Source: Planctomycetota bacterium (lineage in GTDB: Bacteria; Planctomycetota; Planctomycetia; Pirellulales; Pirellulaceae). Taken from it: a DNA stretch of 53,085 bases. The stretch's first letter is position 1. Every line of letters begins with the position of its first letter. The notes beneath the pieces were generated by a model that was not told the origin of the DNA, did not search any database, and worked only from the letters and a program-made list of their open reading frames with translations. Below, in pieces: positions 9,733-22,400 of this stretch. The position numbers were made by a program, and so were the translations under genes. Location of the stretch: positions 1 to 53,085 of the forward strand of contig JAJDEH010000443.1 of NCBI GenBank assembly GCA_029259935.1. The letters run 5' to 3'.

Positions 9733-10592
9733 GCCACCAGCCCCCCTCGGCGCAAAATGTCCTGAATCACCGATTCGAAGGGCAGTTCCGGCGTGGTGGA
9801 CGCCAGCCCGATGCCGCGCCGCGCGCAGGCTTGCTTGAGTTCGCCGTTCCAGTCGGCGACCGCCGTCTCGTACGCTCGGGCTTCGCGGGCCGAAATGGTC
9901 ACGCGTTGGCGCTGGGCGGTCTCAACGCAGTTCAATTCCACGTCGCCTTTCCAATCGCAGCGCGTGTCGGTGTCGTCCTGGACTTGCAAGCAATACACGT
10001 CATGTTTGTGGTACTGCAGAAACCGGAGCCCTTCGTCGAAACCTGAAGGGAACAGAAAGTCGGACAACGCGACCACCATGCCGCGACGACGGTGCCGGGC
10101 CTGAAACACGCGGCTGCAAATGTTAAACCGAGTATCGCCCGCGAACGTTTCGGCTTCTTCCAAAGCGCGCAAGAACTGCAACACGTTGCCTCGGCCACGG
10201 CAGGGCTGAAGCAGCGGCTGCAAGCTGTCGCCGAGCCCGTACACTGCCAACCGGTCGAGGCTGTTGAGGGCGATGTATCCGAGCGCGGCGGCAAGTTGGC
10301 GGGTGTACAGAAACTTGCTCTGCATCGAGCGGCTGCAATCCAGCAGCAAATAGATCGTCGCATCTTCCTCAAGCTCGAAGAGCTTGATTACCAGCGATTC
10401 GAAGCGGGCAAAGACGCGCCAGTCGATCGATCGATAGTCCGCGCCGAAGTAGTATTCCGCATAGTCGGCGAAAGTCAGCCCCGTACCCTTCTTGGTGGAG
10501 CGGCGGTCGGCCTGCAAGGAACCGCCCAGCACCTTGCGGGCGAGCAAGTACAGCGAATCGAGCCGACGGATAAATGCGGGATCAGTAAGCAT
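9729..10592 (-). CDS. DUF58-domain (vWA-like) protein
   Basis: 287 residues with the DUF58 signature: YSAxxxxRSIDWRVFAR-type motif (here FGADYRSIDWRVFARFESLVIKLFELEED), then a vWA-like core starting LLLDCSRSMQS, which is a variant MIDAS (DCSRS). No membrane helix, so probably cytoplasmic. DUF58 proteins nearly always sit next to MoxR ATPases and are thought to be their partners. It lies 46 bp downstream of the MoxR gene and overlaps the BatA-like gene by 4 bp. Confidence 0.92.
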   Translation of the reverse strand: MLTDPAFIRRLDSLYLLARKVLGGSLQADRRSTKKGTGLTFADYAEYYFGADYRSIDWRVFARFESLVIKLFELEEDATIYLLLDCSRSMQSKFLYTRQLAAALGYIALNSLDRLAVYGLGDSLQPLLQPCRGRGNVLQFLRALEEAETFAGDTRFNICSRVFQARHRRRGMVVALSDFLFPSGFDEGLRFLQYHKHDVYCLQVQDDTDTRCDWKGDVELNCVETAQRQRVTISAREARAYETAVADWNGELKQACARRGIGLASTTPELPFESVIQDILRRGGLVA

Positions 10593-10638
10593 TGCAACCA
10601 GGCAAACCCCAAACGTACACGAGCGTGTAAAGCCAGCG

Positions 10639-11628
10639 CTAAGTTAACTTGTCGAGGACATCTTGGATGATCTCATCCGTCTTGACCCCCTCTGCTTCGC
10701 CTTCGAAGCTGAGTACCAGCCGATGTCGCAGCGCTGGCAAAGCCATGGCGTTGATATCTTCGCGGGATACGTGGTAGCGTCCTTTCAGCAGGGCTCGCGC
10801 GCGACAAGCCGCCAAGATGGCTTGCGCGCCGCGAGGCGAAGCGCCATAACGAACCAGTTTCTTGACCGAATCGGGGGCTTGGTCGTTGTCAGGATGCGTG
10901 GCCCGCACGACGCGCACCAGATGATCCTGCACCGTGTCGTCGATAGGCACCTCGCGCACCACGTTGCCCATCTGCAAAATGTCTTCGCCATTGGCCACGG
11001 TCTCGATCACGGGCTGTGCCGTTCCGCCGGTGCGGTTGAGGATTTCGGAAAACTCATCATGTTCCGGCAATCGCACGAACAACTTGAAAAAGAATCGGTC
11101 AAGCTGAGCTTCAGGAAGCGGATAGGTGCCGTCTTGTTCGATGGGATTCTGCGTGGCCAGTGCAAAGAAAGGCAATTCGAGCCGGTGTGTTTCGCCGGCG
11201 ACCGTGACCGACTTCTCCTGCATCGTTTCCAGCAGGGCGGACTGGGTCTTGGGCGTGGCGCGGTTGATTTCGTCAGCCAACAGAATATTGCAAAAGACAG
11301 GACCCGGTTGGAAGACGAGCGCCCTTTGTCCGTCGCGATCCGCCAGTATTTGAGTTCCGACGATATCCGCCGGCAAAAGATCGGGCGTGAATTGAATTCG
11401 CCGAAACTTGAGGTGCAGCGCCTGGCTGATCGTGTTGACCAGCGCCGTTTTGCCAAGGCCCGGAACGCCTTCCAGCAGCACATGGCCGCCGCAGATAATG
11501 GCGATCAATACATCTTCGACAATGGTCTCCTGCCCGACAATGAACTTGGCGATTTCTTCGCGAATGCGATTGAATTTTAATATGAATTGTTCGGCGGCCT
11601 GATCGGCTGTTGTCTCAACGGTTGTCAT
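10639..11628 (-). CDS. MoxR-family AAA+ ATPase
   Basis: 329 residues, typical MoxR length. Walker A GVPGLGKT (54-61), Walker B ILLADE (Asp119, Glu120), sensor-1 region FFALATQNPIEQDGTYPLPEAQLDRF and the C-terminal lid ending in GEAEGVKTDEIIQDVL. MoxR ATPases act as chaperones that assemble or activate protein complexes through vWA-domain partners. All usual partners (DUF58, BatA-like, second vWA protein) follow directly. The ATG at 11628 starts MTTVETTADQ; the upstream gene ends 73 bp away. Confidence 0.95.
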   Translation of the reverse strand: MTTVETTADQAAEQFILKFNRIREEIAKFIVGQETIVEDVLIAIICGGHVLLEGVPGLGKTALVNTISQALHLKFRRIQFTPDLLPADIVGTQILADRDGQRALVFQPGPVFCNILLADEINRATPKTQSALLETMQEKSVTVAGETHRLELPFFALATQNPIEQDGTYPLPEAQLDRFFFKLFVRLPEHDEFSEILNRTGGTAQPVIETVANGEDILQMGNVVREVPIDDTVQDHLVRVVRATHPDNDQAPDSVKKLVRYGASPRGAQAILAACRARALLKGRYHVSREDINAMALPALRHRLVLSFEGEAEGVKTDEIIQDVLDKLT

Positions 11629-11701
11629 AAGGTATCCACGTAGCAGGCACTCGCCGAGTGCCGCCGACTCTCAAAAGTTACAGTACACCGAGGCTTGCGC
11701 A

Positions 11702-13393
11702 CTACTGGCCAGATGATTGCCCTGTTTCCGCTGGAACTGAACCCTCGACTTGATGGATGTTCTTGAAGTATTCCTTAACGCCTGCTTTTACGTTTTCGGG
11801 AACATCCTCACGTTGGACAAACGACTCGACCTGCCGCCGGAAAGTGCGGGCGCGGGCCACGTTGCGCCGGGTGGAAACCCCATCGCCGTCTTCCGCCGCT
11901 TCGACGGTAGTCAACGACGGTCCTTGGCCTTTCGTGCCTTCAAGCTGAGTGAATTGGCCGTTGTCGATGAGTTCATCTCGTTCTTCGCGCTCCGCGTTGC
12001 TAGAGCCCCAACCGGCCTTCTTGCCGCCGGGATTATTGCAGATGCCGCTTTGACACTGGCTGCAGGCGCGGCATAGCTTGTTCAGACGACGCTGCGCCCG
12101 CCGCTTAAGCGCCATCCGAGCCAGCTTATCTCCTAGTTTGTTCAGTTTGTCACCCACGCACAGCTTGCAAGCTTCGCCTTCTTCCCGCGTGGCTTCCTTG
12201 CATTCGCCAAGTTCGGCTTCTTCAAGTTCGGCCGCATCCAGAAGCTCTTCCCATTCTCCGACGGCTTCTTCCAGCTCTTGGATGGCGTCGTCCAAATCGC
12301 CGCCTTCGCTGGGACTGCCGCTGCCGGACGAGCCGGAGGACGCGGAACGAGAATTCTTGCCGCTCAGTTCTTTCGACTTGTTCTCCCGGCCGAGGCGGGC
12401 CAATTGGCGTTTGTTTTCAGTCTTGGTGTCCCGCTGCAGCGAACGGGCCGCGTTCGCCATTCGCAGCGCCGCGCTTTTTAGCCGGGCCAGTTCCTTTTGT
12501 TGTTCGGTGAGACCTTCTTTTTCCGGCCGTAGTTCCCGAAGTTCTTCGGCGGCCTCGTCGTATTTCTTCTGTGTCAGCTTTTCGGCCAGCTTTTTTGTTT
12601 CTCTATCTTTTTGCAACTCCTCCGCCGCGCGATCGAGCAACTGTTCGTTGCGCTTCTGATCTAAACGGGAGGAGGCTTCTTTCAGTTTTTGTTCCAGCCG
12701 CGCGTATTGCCGCAGCGCTTCCTTACGATTCTTGGTGGACTCCAGTTCATCCACCCACCGCTGCAGCTTGTCAGGCTCGATCAGTTCTTCTTCGTCGGTG
12801 CCTTTGGTCTCTTGCTGCAATTCACGAATCAGCTCTTCAAACTGCTGGTTAATTTGTTGAGTTTCCTCAAGTGTCCGCCGCTCCAGCGCGATGCGATCCT
12901 GGACCGCCTGGCTGGGCGCTTTGAAGCCGAGCAGCGCGGCCACGACACCCAACATCAGCGTGCAGGCAAACACTCGGCGGGGTACGCGGTACTTGATGGC
13001 GGACGGTTGCAGATCGGCTAGGCGGTCTTCCGTTTGCCGCGCCTGCAACTCATAAAAGCCGCCTTCCTTGCCCGACCGCGCAAACTGGCGGGCGGAGACC
13101 ACGGAGTCTTGCAGGCGGAAAAAATTGTCGGAGAATTTGGCAGCTTGGTCGTGACCTGCACGCGAGGCCATCCAAACGGCGACCGCGATCAGCAAACCAG
13201 CACCACCCACGATCAGGTAACCCAGCGGCGGAACGGCAAAACCTCGCAACACGTAGACCAGCGCGACCAGCACCATCACCGCCGCGGATAATGCCGCCGT
13301 CCACAGCACTGCGTGGCAAAATCGTTGGAGGTTCAGGCGTCGCCGGACGGCCGCGACAAATGATTCGACCAAGCGCAGTTTTTTTTCGCTCAT
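11702..13393 (-). CDS. Membrane coiled-coil protein with a cysteine cluster
   Basis: 563 residues. Two N-terminal transmembrane helices (about 22-48 and 55-75) precede a predicted helical region and a third helix (about 141-160, RRVFACTLMLGVVAALLGF). Residues 165-390 form a long, highly charged coiled coil rich in E, K, R and Q, followed by a Ser/Gly linker (SRSASSGSSGSGS). Residues about 396-452 carry seven cysteines, including CKLC and a C-x2-C-x2-C-x4-C array, which could bind zinc or an iron-sulphur cluster. The tail is acidic to neutral. I recognise no named family, but this position in planctomycete MoxR clusters suggests a structural or adaptor role. It lies 38 bp downstream of the giant TPR gene and 73 bp before moxR. 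Confidence 0.7.
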   Translation of the reverse strand: MSEKKLRLVESFVAAVRRRLNLQRFCHAVLWTAALSAAVMVLVALVYVLRGFAVPPLGYLIVGGAGLLIAVAVWMASRAGHDQAAKFSDNFFRLQDSVVSARQFARSGKEGGFYELQARQTEDRLADLQPSAIKYRVPRRVFACTLMLGVVAALLGFKAPSQAVQDRIALERRTLEETQQINQQFEELIRELQQETKGTDEEELIEPDKLQRWVDELESTKNRKEALRQYARLEQKLKEASSRLDQKRNEQLLDRAAEELQKDRETKKLAEKLTQKKYDEAAEELRELRPEKEGLTEQQKELARLKSAALRMANAARSLQRDTKTENKRQLARLGRENKSKELSGKNSRSASSGSSGSGSPSEGGDLDDAIQELEEAVGEWEELLDAAELEEAELGECKEATREEGEACKLCVGDKLNKLGDKLARMALKRRAQRRLNKLCRACSQCQSGICNNPGGKKAGWGSSNAEREERDELIDNGQFTQLEGTKGQGPSLTTVEAAEDGDGVSTRRNVARARTFRRQVESFVQREDVPENVKAGVKEYFKNIHQVEGSVPAETGQSSGQ

Positions 13394-13431
13394 GTTAATT
13401 CCTCACCAGGTTTTTCATCCTTGTGATCGTG

Positions 13432-16400
13432 TTAGGCCGCGATCAGCGAATCAGACGCCACTGGATTCTTTCGAGCGTCGGTGTCCGGCTTCTTCGGTGC
13501 TTCGTTTTGCGGCTTCAGTTCTTGACGTAGTTTATCAAATTCCTTGGCACTTGGCTCGTTAATCAAGTCGCGATCGAAATTCTCCAGCACTTGGAGAGCC
13601 TCCGCTTGCCGACCGAGTTCTTTGAGAATCCGAGCTTGCTCGATCCGCCAGACCGTCTGACGCTGCTTATCGTCCACGGGAGCATGGGCCACGGCTTGCT
13701 GCCACGATTCGGCGGCCGCCTCAAGTTTACCGGCCTCTTGCTGCGTTTTTGCCAGGGCGGCCCACACTAATCCGCCTACAGGGGCCGCCTTGGCAATCCG
13801 TGGTCCCGCCTTCAGTGTCTCTTCGCTGCTTAGCATTTGGGCGGAACGAAGAGTGTCGAACAGGTCCCGTTGCGAATAGCGGCGGCCTTTATGGACCACC
13901 CGGCTGCCGCTGATGGCTAACCAGTCGACAGAATCAGCCGCCTTGAGCATCTCCGTGACGGATTGGATGCGACTTTCGAGGTCCGTTTTCTCGCGACCCT
14001 CCAACAGCCTGTAGGTCATCCTCCACATTTCTGCCCAATAAGTTCTCTCCAAGACGAATTCGCGATCTTCTTCCGAAAGCGCTTCCCACCACTCGCGAAG
14101 CTCATTCAGCTTTCCCGCTTGGACATGCGCCAGGACATTCATCCCTGCTTGCCCACGGCCAGAGTTGTAATAGCGTTCCCCCGAAGTCCGTACCAGTTGC
14201 CTGGTGATGGGCAGCGCCTCGACCATGTCCTCGGTCGTCCATTTTGCCCATTGCTCGGCAATGGCCTGCTGCAGTGAGCTTTGAATCGTTCCCAATGCCC
14301 GCGCGGCGTAGTATTCTTCCTCCGACGTCACCTTCGACAGCGGCTCAAGCACCGCCAACAGCTTACGAAAATCTTTTTGAGTCACGGCGTGCTTCATCCA
14401 ATTCGACATGATCCTCTGTTTTCGAACTAGCATGTTGGAATCCTCGGCGGCGACCACGGCGGCGAAATCAATTTTTCCAGAGGCATCGGCCAACGCATCG
14501 GCTAAGACGTCGATACCTTCGTCGGTCTCGCAGAGCGTGGCCAGCGCCACCTCTTTCACCGCCGGCGAAGTGAACTCCATCTGGCCAAACCGTGCAGCGA
14601 CACGTTTAACTCGGCCGGAATTTTCGACCGTGGGCTGCAGCGATTCCTGATCCGTGTCCGGTATCGTGACCAAGAGTACCTCGGCGAGATATCGCAGGTC
14701 TTCTCGCGTAATTGTCTCCAAGAACGCGGGCAGCGCCTCTTCCAGTTGCCGATCGAATGCAACAATGGCCGGGTCGGCCTTATCTCTGGCAAGGCCTTCC
14801 CATCCAACGCGGAACATTTTGGCGGCCAGCGACGTGCGTCCATATTGCACCACCAGCGCGAACGCGTTTCGGTCGTGATCCAGTTCACCCTTGAATGTCC
14901 GTAGGATTTGCGAGACATCTTGTTCGTTGTCCAACAACAAATTCAACTTCAACAGCGCAACGTTTCCCTGACCCCTGCCGTACCGATAGCTCATTTGACT
15001 CCTTGAACTGGCGCGCAAATTACGTTGTCTTAATGCTGCGGTGAAAGTGGTGGCCACGGATCTCCACTGTTCGGTACGGTCGAGCGTGACCATATCCAAC
15101 AGTATGTAGGAAGAGAGTTGGCCGCTCGTTGGTATCTTCTCGGCGATTGCCTGACGGAGCAGGTCCGCACTTAAGAAAACAACTTCTGGCGGCGTGCGCG
15201 GATGTTCACCTTCGACCAACGAGGCGGCCACGAGTATCCGCCAGTTCAACGATAATTCCTCGTCGCGCATGACCGCCATGTAGTACTCATGGTAGTCCGC
15301 CAATTCGAAACGCGGCGGCCTTTTGGAATCCGAATCGGACTTCTTCGAGGCATCCTTGCTCTCTCTCAATGCGGACATCATGTTCGCGGCGGCAAGCAGT
15401 TCGCGAGCAAGTTCCGGATAGTCGCCGGACTGCGACTGACCATCACACCATTGCACCACCGCTTTTAATTCCGCTGGCTCCAAGTTGTTGAAAATGCGCC
15501 GGTAACCGCCTGCCAGAATCGAGGTTGGCTGTGCGCCGAACGCCTGGCCCAGTCGCTTGTAAAACTCTTGAAGGCCCTTCAGGTTACGGTCGTCCTCATC
15601 TTCGGCAATCGTCTTCCTCGCCTTGTTGAACAACTGACTCAGAGCATAAGGCCGAGCGATAGGATCCAGCCGAGCCTTCTGCCGCAACGAGACATCCAGG
15701 GCAAACTTGAAGGTCGTGACGCTGGGGGATTCGTCCAGGATTTCGCGAACCATCCGCGCGGCCATTTCGCCAGGACCCCCGTATCCGTAGCCGAAGCGAC
15801 TGGTAGACCTCTTCGCCGCATCTTCCATCAACTCGGATGACTTCTCGAACAACTGCTGGGCGGCGGCGTAGTCCGCTTCGATCATGTCTGGCAGCAATTC
15901 GCCCAGTTTATTACTGAGCTCTTGCGGCTCAATCTCCAGATCACGCATTCTCTTGGCTGCCAAGATCTGCTGAACGAGTTCCTGGTCGCCCTGGGCCGTG
16001 CGGCTCTTGAACCACTTGTAGACGCGGTCGGCATCCGCCGACAGGTCAAGGCTGCCACGAACGTTCGCGGCGAGTTGTTTGACCAGCAAGGCGATGGCCT
16101 GCTGCCGAGGTTCTGGCAGCGCGTGGAGCTGCTTTTCGTAGGTCGCCAAATAGTTAAGCAAACTCGCCAAATCAGACGATTCTTCACCCATGTAGGCCGC
16201 GAACAAACCCGTGCCGAACGTTTGCGGCTGGCGCGCCGTCAGCTCCTCGCGAAGTCCCCTGCGAAATTCCGCGTCGCTGTTTGCCAACTGATGGAGTGCC
16301 GCGCCCAGCAGGGTCTTATCCGTCAGCACATACACCCGAAACGTGTCGATATCGGACAAGAATGGCGACGCTTCCAAAAGTTCCATACACTTGGCAACCG

Positions 16401-19400
16401 CCTGATCATCGTCGCTCGACATCCTACGAAAGAAATAATCGTTGACTCTCTCCGCACGTTGCGTGAGGTTGACTTCGACCAGCAAGTCGACGGCGGGGAA
16501 CACCAGCTTCGAGTGTTGCAGCATCCCGTTCATCAGTTGCACGAACGAATGGATTTTGGCATTGGGCGTCCCGGAACTCACGCTATTTGATTGGTAGTGC
16601 TTCTCGATGAAATCCTTGCGTTCTTCCTTGGGTCCCAAAAATTCGGCTGCCAATCGTTCCATAAAGGCGACCGTCTTTTCTCGGTCGTCTTGTTGCGCCA
16701 CGACGACGGCGTAGTCGACGACAAAAGTCGGCTCGGACCCGTACTGCAGGCTGCTGCCAATCTTCCTCACTCGCTCGATGATCAAGTCTTCCAGGTCGAT
16801 CTTCAATTCACGTTCGCTCCAGATCTGGATAATTTTCGACATCGCCTCGCCGTCATCGGGGAAGGGCGATCGGCGGCTCCGTTTTTGTGACGTGAAGAGA
16901 GTCTTGGCTTGTTCAAGAAATCCAGCCGGTTCGCACGTATATAACGCCAGATCTTGCTGCAACCGCTTGGCTTGCTCCTTTTTGCCGGCCTCGATCAAGG
17001 CGGGTAAGATGTTGTTATTAATGGTGGCAAAATCGTTGCTCTTCCAGGCATGCCGAACGAGAAACTCTTCCGGTGAACGGAAAGGTACACGTTCACGTTC
17101 ACGTCCGTAGCCCGAACCGACATACTGAACGCCGGAAAAGCTGCCAGCTTGCGAGGCCTTTTGGATCAGTAGCACGTCTTGAGCCAGCTTGGCGAAATCG
17201 TCGCCGACTTTGCCTTCGCACTCGGCGGCGGCCAACAGGTGCGTAAAGCCGTCGGCGGCAAGTTCAGGAATGTTGCACATCGTTTGGCACAGCGCATCGT
17301 GGGTTTGGCGGTGCAATTGAGTGAGTTCGGCCCGGCTGCCTTCGACTTCTTCATCTTTCGATTGCGGGTGATACAACGAAGGAAGCGACTGCCCGTAGTT
17401 TTGCTGCATTCCCTCACCAAGCTTAGAGGCCAGTTGTGTAACCCACGAAAGATCGATGCGGTTGGTGTCTTTTAGATTTCCCAGATGGCCGGTGACGGCC
17501 GCGACAAGTTGGAATCTTTTGCGCAGTCCGACTTTGCCCATGTTGAGCTTTCGCCGAACAGTTTCGCCAAATTGCGGGAAAAACCGGCGATCAAATTTCT
17601 CGATGTGCGCCGCCGCGGCTTGCACATCCTCGTCAACGACCAGCATCATCAGACGCAAGCGAATGGGATCGTTCGTTTCCTTCATGTCCAGCGCCTTTTC
17701 ATAGGCCGCTTTGGCGTTGTCTTTCTGGTTCAGCATCTCGCAGGCCAGGCCATATTGAGAGATTTTCAACAAACTGGTCGAATCGCCGGGGTCCATCTCT
17801 TTCAATACTTGTTCGGTCAGTCCGTGAGATCGAATGACGCCCGCCAATTGGCTTCCACCGCGACGAATGGAGCCATAGCCGGAATTCGAGAGTGCCGCTC
17901 GGGCTTGCAAATTCAGATCGCTAACGATGGCGCGGATCGCCTGGTCTTGCTTGCCATCGCCCAACAGTTTGTTAATGCGATCGGTTTGACTTGACGCACT
18001 CGGGTAGTTCCCGCTCGAAAACGGAGTGCTGCCGCTTGGCGTCATTGTGGTTTCTAGTTTTTCTGCTTCTTCGCTGAGCCCCAAATCTTCCAGCGAGGCG
18101 ACCAATTGTTGCCGCTCTTCGGCATCCAAGGTTGCTCGCCGCAAACGCAGTGCGGCCTGCTGTCCGATTTCTCGCAGTGAACTCGTTTCTGGAGCGGATG
18201 CCGATTTTTTCGCAGATAGGAATTTCAGCGCGGCGAGCGCCTTCTTGATGCCCCCCGCCAGCGGCGACGTTGGTTTCTCGGTCGAGCTTCCATCGTCGCC
18301 CACGCCGTCGGTTGCCAACGCCACCAGCGCGGCATCGACCCGTTTGCGAATTTCACGGTTCATCGGCAGATACCGCGACTTATCCAACAGTTGGGTGGCG
18401 CTTTCGTAGTCTTCGTCGAAAGTCGCCTTGCCGGCCGCCAGCAGAAAGGCATCCAGTTGCGGCTGTTCCGCTTTTAACATGCCATCCAGTGTCTGTTCAA
18501 CAATTTTCGGCTTGTCAAACTTGTGCGCGACCAGAATCTTGAACGTCGGGTCCTTAATGCCCGGCAGCGCTTTGGTGATCGCTTCGTCACTCCAATTCGA
18601 CTCCCGTTCACCTCCAAAGGGATCCAATTCGGCACCGCGGCTGAGCATCGTGTGCACTTCAGGCGGAAAGTTAGAAAGTGTGGCGGGAGGAAACTGCAGC
18701 GGTTTAATAAACCCTTCACGGCCGCCGCCGCCGCCGAAGAGGCCCATCATTCCACTTTGGTGCCTTTGGCCGCTTGCCCGCCAGCGAACGATCTCTTGTC
18801 CCAAAAATTCAAAGTAGGCGGAGGGATCTTCCGACGATGACAGTGCGGCAGCGACGACCATGAAAACCATGGAACCTTGCTGGCCCATGTTAGGAACCTT
18901 TGGATACCAGGCGAGCAGTTGCTTCATCAACCGCTGTTTGTACTTTTCGGGCAAAGAAGATGGTTCAGCGCGTCCCCAACCGCCGCCTAGGCTGGCTGAA
19001 ATCGACATAATCGTGAATACATTGGGGTTCTTGATCTGATCGATGGTCTTAAGCGATTCATCCAGCAACTTTAGATGAGCTTCATCGCTGTTCGCCGCCT
19101 GCGTCGCCGCGATGAAGGCCAGTTGCGGACGGTCTTGCTTGAAGAGTTCGTAGGCCTTAGCGGTCAGCTCGGCGTCCGTTCCCTCGCCGCTCATACTCGC
19201 CATTAGGTACAACGCCATCACGGCTTGATCCTGTGAATAATCGGTGGCCAGGCTTGCGATCTCCTGCAGATTTTCCATGTCCGCGCCAACTTCAATCAGC
19301 AGGCCGGCATGCGGAACACCGCGCTCGCGCATCGCACGGCCCAGATCCTCGACTTCGGCGTCGTCCATCGTTTGCGATAGGGACAACAGGTGGGCCAGCG

Positions 19401-22400
19401 AGTATTGCCGCACCGACTCGGCATCGTGAGGTAAAAGCACGGTGCCCTGACCTCCTCCGCCTCCGCGAAATCCCGTGACGTAAGACGGGCCAGAGTTCTC
19501 GCGATGACTGTAGACCATCTGGCCTACCCAACTGAGCTGCATGAATTCGATCGACTCTTGCGGCAAAAGGGACGACAAGTTCCCCGCCCATCCCGTCCAG
19601 GGAGTCTGCGGGGCGGTTGCCATCAGACCCGGAATTTCCTTGTCGGCTCTGAGCAGTTTCAAGAACACCTCGGTTGCCGCCACCGTTTCTCCCGCTTCCT
19701 CCAAAGCGATCGCCTGCAGATAGCCGAGGCGGAAGTCGTCGCCAAACGCTGACAACTGCGGCGTCAAGAATTCGACGGTTCGTTCCCAATCTTGGACACT
19801 GATCATCGCTTCCGCGATTGCTTCGACGCTGCGCGCATCCGACTTCATGTTGCCGGCCAGTTCATACAGAATGGCATACCCTTTGTCGGCGTTGCCGTAA
19901 TGGAGATGCAGCCGCGCGATCTTTTCACGAGTTCGCGTCGTTGCATCCAGCTTGGCGGCCCGTTCGAGTGTCGCCAGAGCCCGCTCCCAGTCGTCCTCCG
20001 ATTCTTCAATGCGCGCGATCTGATGCAGCAATTGCAAGTCGTCGACCTTGATCCGCGTAGCTTCGACCAGCGCCTTGCGTCGCTCCTCGTAATCGCCGCC
20101 CACGCGATGAACTTCGGCCAGGGACAACAGCGGTTCGATCGAAGTGCGATTCGATTTTCGCCGCTCCTCGAATTTTTCCACCAGGTCCGCGGAATTTCCT
20201 TGAAGCTCGGCGATTTCGGCCAACTTCTGCACCGCCCGCAGCTTGCCCGTCAGGTCTTTGCTATCGTCGTACTGCCGCCAGTAGATGCGATCGGCGTCGG
20301 CCAGCTTGCCGCCTTCGAGGTACAAATCCGCGAGCCGAGTCCGAATATCCTCGTTGCCGTCAAACTCCTGGACCGCCGCGCGCAGACGGCTGATTGCCTC
20401 GCCCGGCTTTCCTTGTTGGGTCAGCAGTCGCGACTCGGTCAGCCAGGGCATGGTGCTGCCTGGTGAGAGCTTCTTCCACTCCTGCACCCATCGCAGCGCT
20501 TCGTCGGTCTTGAAATCGTGCTGATACAGCTCAACCAGGCGGCGAATGTAGATGCTCTTGCGGCCTTTGGGCAATTCCACCAGGCGCTTGGTTGCCTCCG
20601 CCGCTTTGCTCCATTCGCGGCGTAGCGAATGCAACCGAATCTGCTGGCTGGCCACGAGCAAGCTCTTTTGATCTTCGGCGGCGGCCAGCACCTCATCGGC
20701 TTGTCGGCTATCGCCGGTTCTTTCCAGCAGTTCCGCGAGCAGACAGGTATCTTGAATTCCGCGCCGATCCACACCGGCAAGTTCCTGGGCAAGCTGCTGA
20801 ATCTGGTCGGCCTTGTCCGCCACCTGGACAGCCTGGCCGACAGCCGATTCGAGATCCGAAGTGGTCCGCGCCAACTGCACCCGTCGTCGAGCGGGAGACA
20901 TGCATTCCTGGTATTTCTTCAGCGCCATGGCGGCGGTCACAAGTTGTTCCAGATAGATCGGATCGTCGGACAATTCGGCTTTACGCGCGATAAGCAATTC
21001 AAAAGCGACCTCATGCTCGTGGCGGGCCGCCAAGATGCGCGTCACGTGCACAAGTTGCGAGCGGCCCTTGCCGGCCGCCAACGCTCGCCAAATCCGCAAT
21101 GCATCCTCTTTCTTTTTGCGGTCGTACAGAAACGCGGCTTGCGCCTCCAGAGCGGCGACCGAGTCGGGATAAGCTTTCGTTAACTGCGCGTAGATCTGCT
21201 CGGCTTCGTCCGCCAACTCAAACTGCTTCAACGTTTGCGCAGCGCGCAGGTACGCGTATTCACTCTTATCCGACGCGCCCAGATATTTGGCAACGGCCGC
21301 GCCCGCCGCTTTCTTGTCCTTGGCCTTGTGATGCAGACCCGCCAGTCGCAATTGAAGTTCGCCGTCGCGCGGATGCTGAGCGATTATTGCCTGCAGAGCT
21401 TTAACCGCATCGGCCAGTTGGCCAATTTCGGCCAACAGCGCAACATAGGATTCGCGGTTGTCCCGATCGCCCGGCGTTAGCTTCAAAATCTCTTCGAACT
21501 GCTTCCGCGCCGCATCGATCTCGCCCATTTCGGAGAGCAGCTTCGCATATTGCTTGTGCACTTGGACTCGCTTGCCATATTGCTCTAGCAGCTTTTGGTA
21601 CTGCTCCTTGAGCCCCGACAAATCATCTTCACGGCGGAACAACTGCTCGATTTGCGCAAGCAATTCCCGTTCCAGCCAGGTCCCGCCACCGACATCTTCC
21701 AGCGTCGAACTGTAAACCTCGACTGCCTTGGAACGTTTGCCGGCCCGCTGATGAATGTCGCCCGAGCGAATGCGCAGGATGACTTGCTTGTACTTGTCCT
21801 TCGTGGCCGCGATCACCTTTTCCGAGAGCTTCGCGGCTTCGTCGTAAAGACCCTCACTGATCTGCAGTTCAATAATGTCTTCATACAGGTCTTCATCGTC
21901 GGGGTTGGCGTCGAGCAGCTTTTTCCAGGCTGCCAGGGCCTGATCGAGTTGGCGGTTGCGGACGTACAACTTGCCTTGCAGTTTGGCGATGGCGATTGCC
22001 AGCTTGTCGCCGGGTTTTGATTTGCTGGCCGCATCGAGGTCTTGAATGGCGCTCTCGAAGTCCAGAGTCCGTGCTTCGATGATCGCTTTTTGATACATCG
22101 TCGCCGCGTTGCCGGGATCCTTGGCCAAGGCGGTTCGAAATTGTTGAAGCGCCTTGACGTCGTCCCCCTGTTTGGCGTGGAAAAACGCCAGCAGCAGCCG
22201 GTCGGCCGTGCGATTCTTCGACTCGACTTGTTGCTCTAGGAACTCTCCGAGTTCTTCCAATGTGCCGGTGTCCAGCCAGGTGTTGTAGAACCGGTCGAAC
22301 AAGTATCCAGGGTTGGGACGCTTCAGCAACACACTGTGATACTTCAGTGCCTTCGCATTAGAATCGTCAGCCGAGACGGGTTTGGCAATCCAAGGCAGAC

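Noticed and set aside
10663..11580. A 305-codon plus-strand frame
   Set aside because: Shadow of the MoxR gene, which has intact Walker motifs.
12078..12659. Serine-rich 193-codon plus-strand frame
   Set aside because: Antisense of the Glu/Lys-rich coiled coil; the Ser-rich composition is what such a complement gives.
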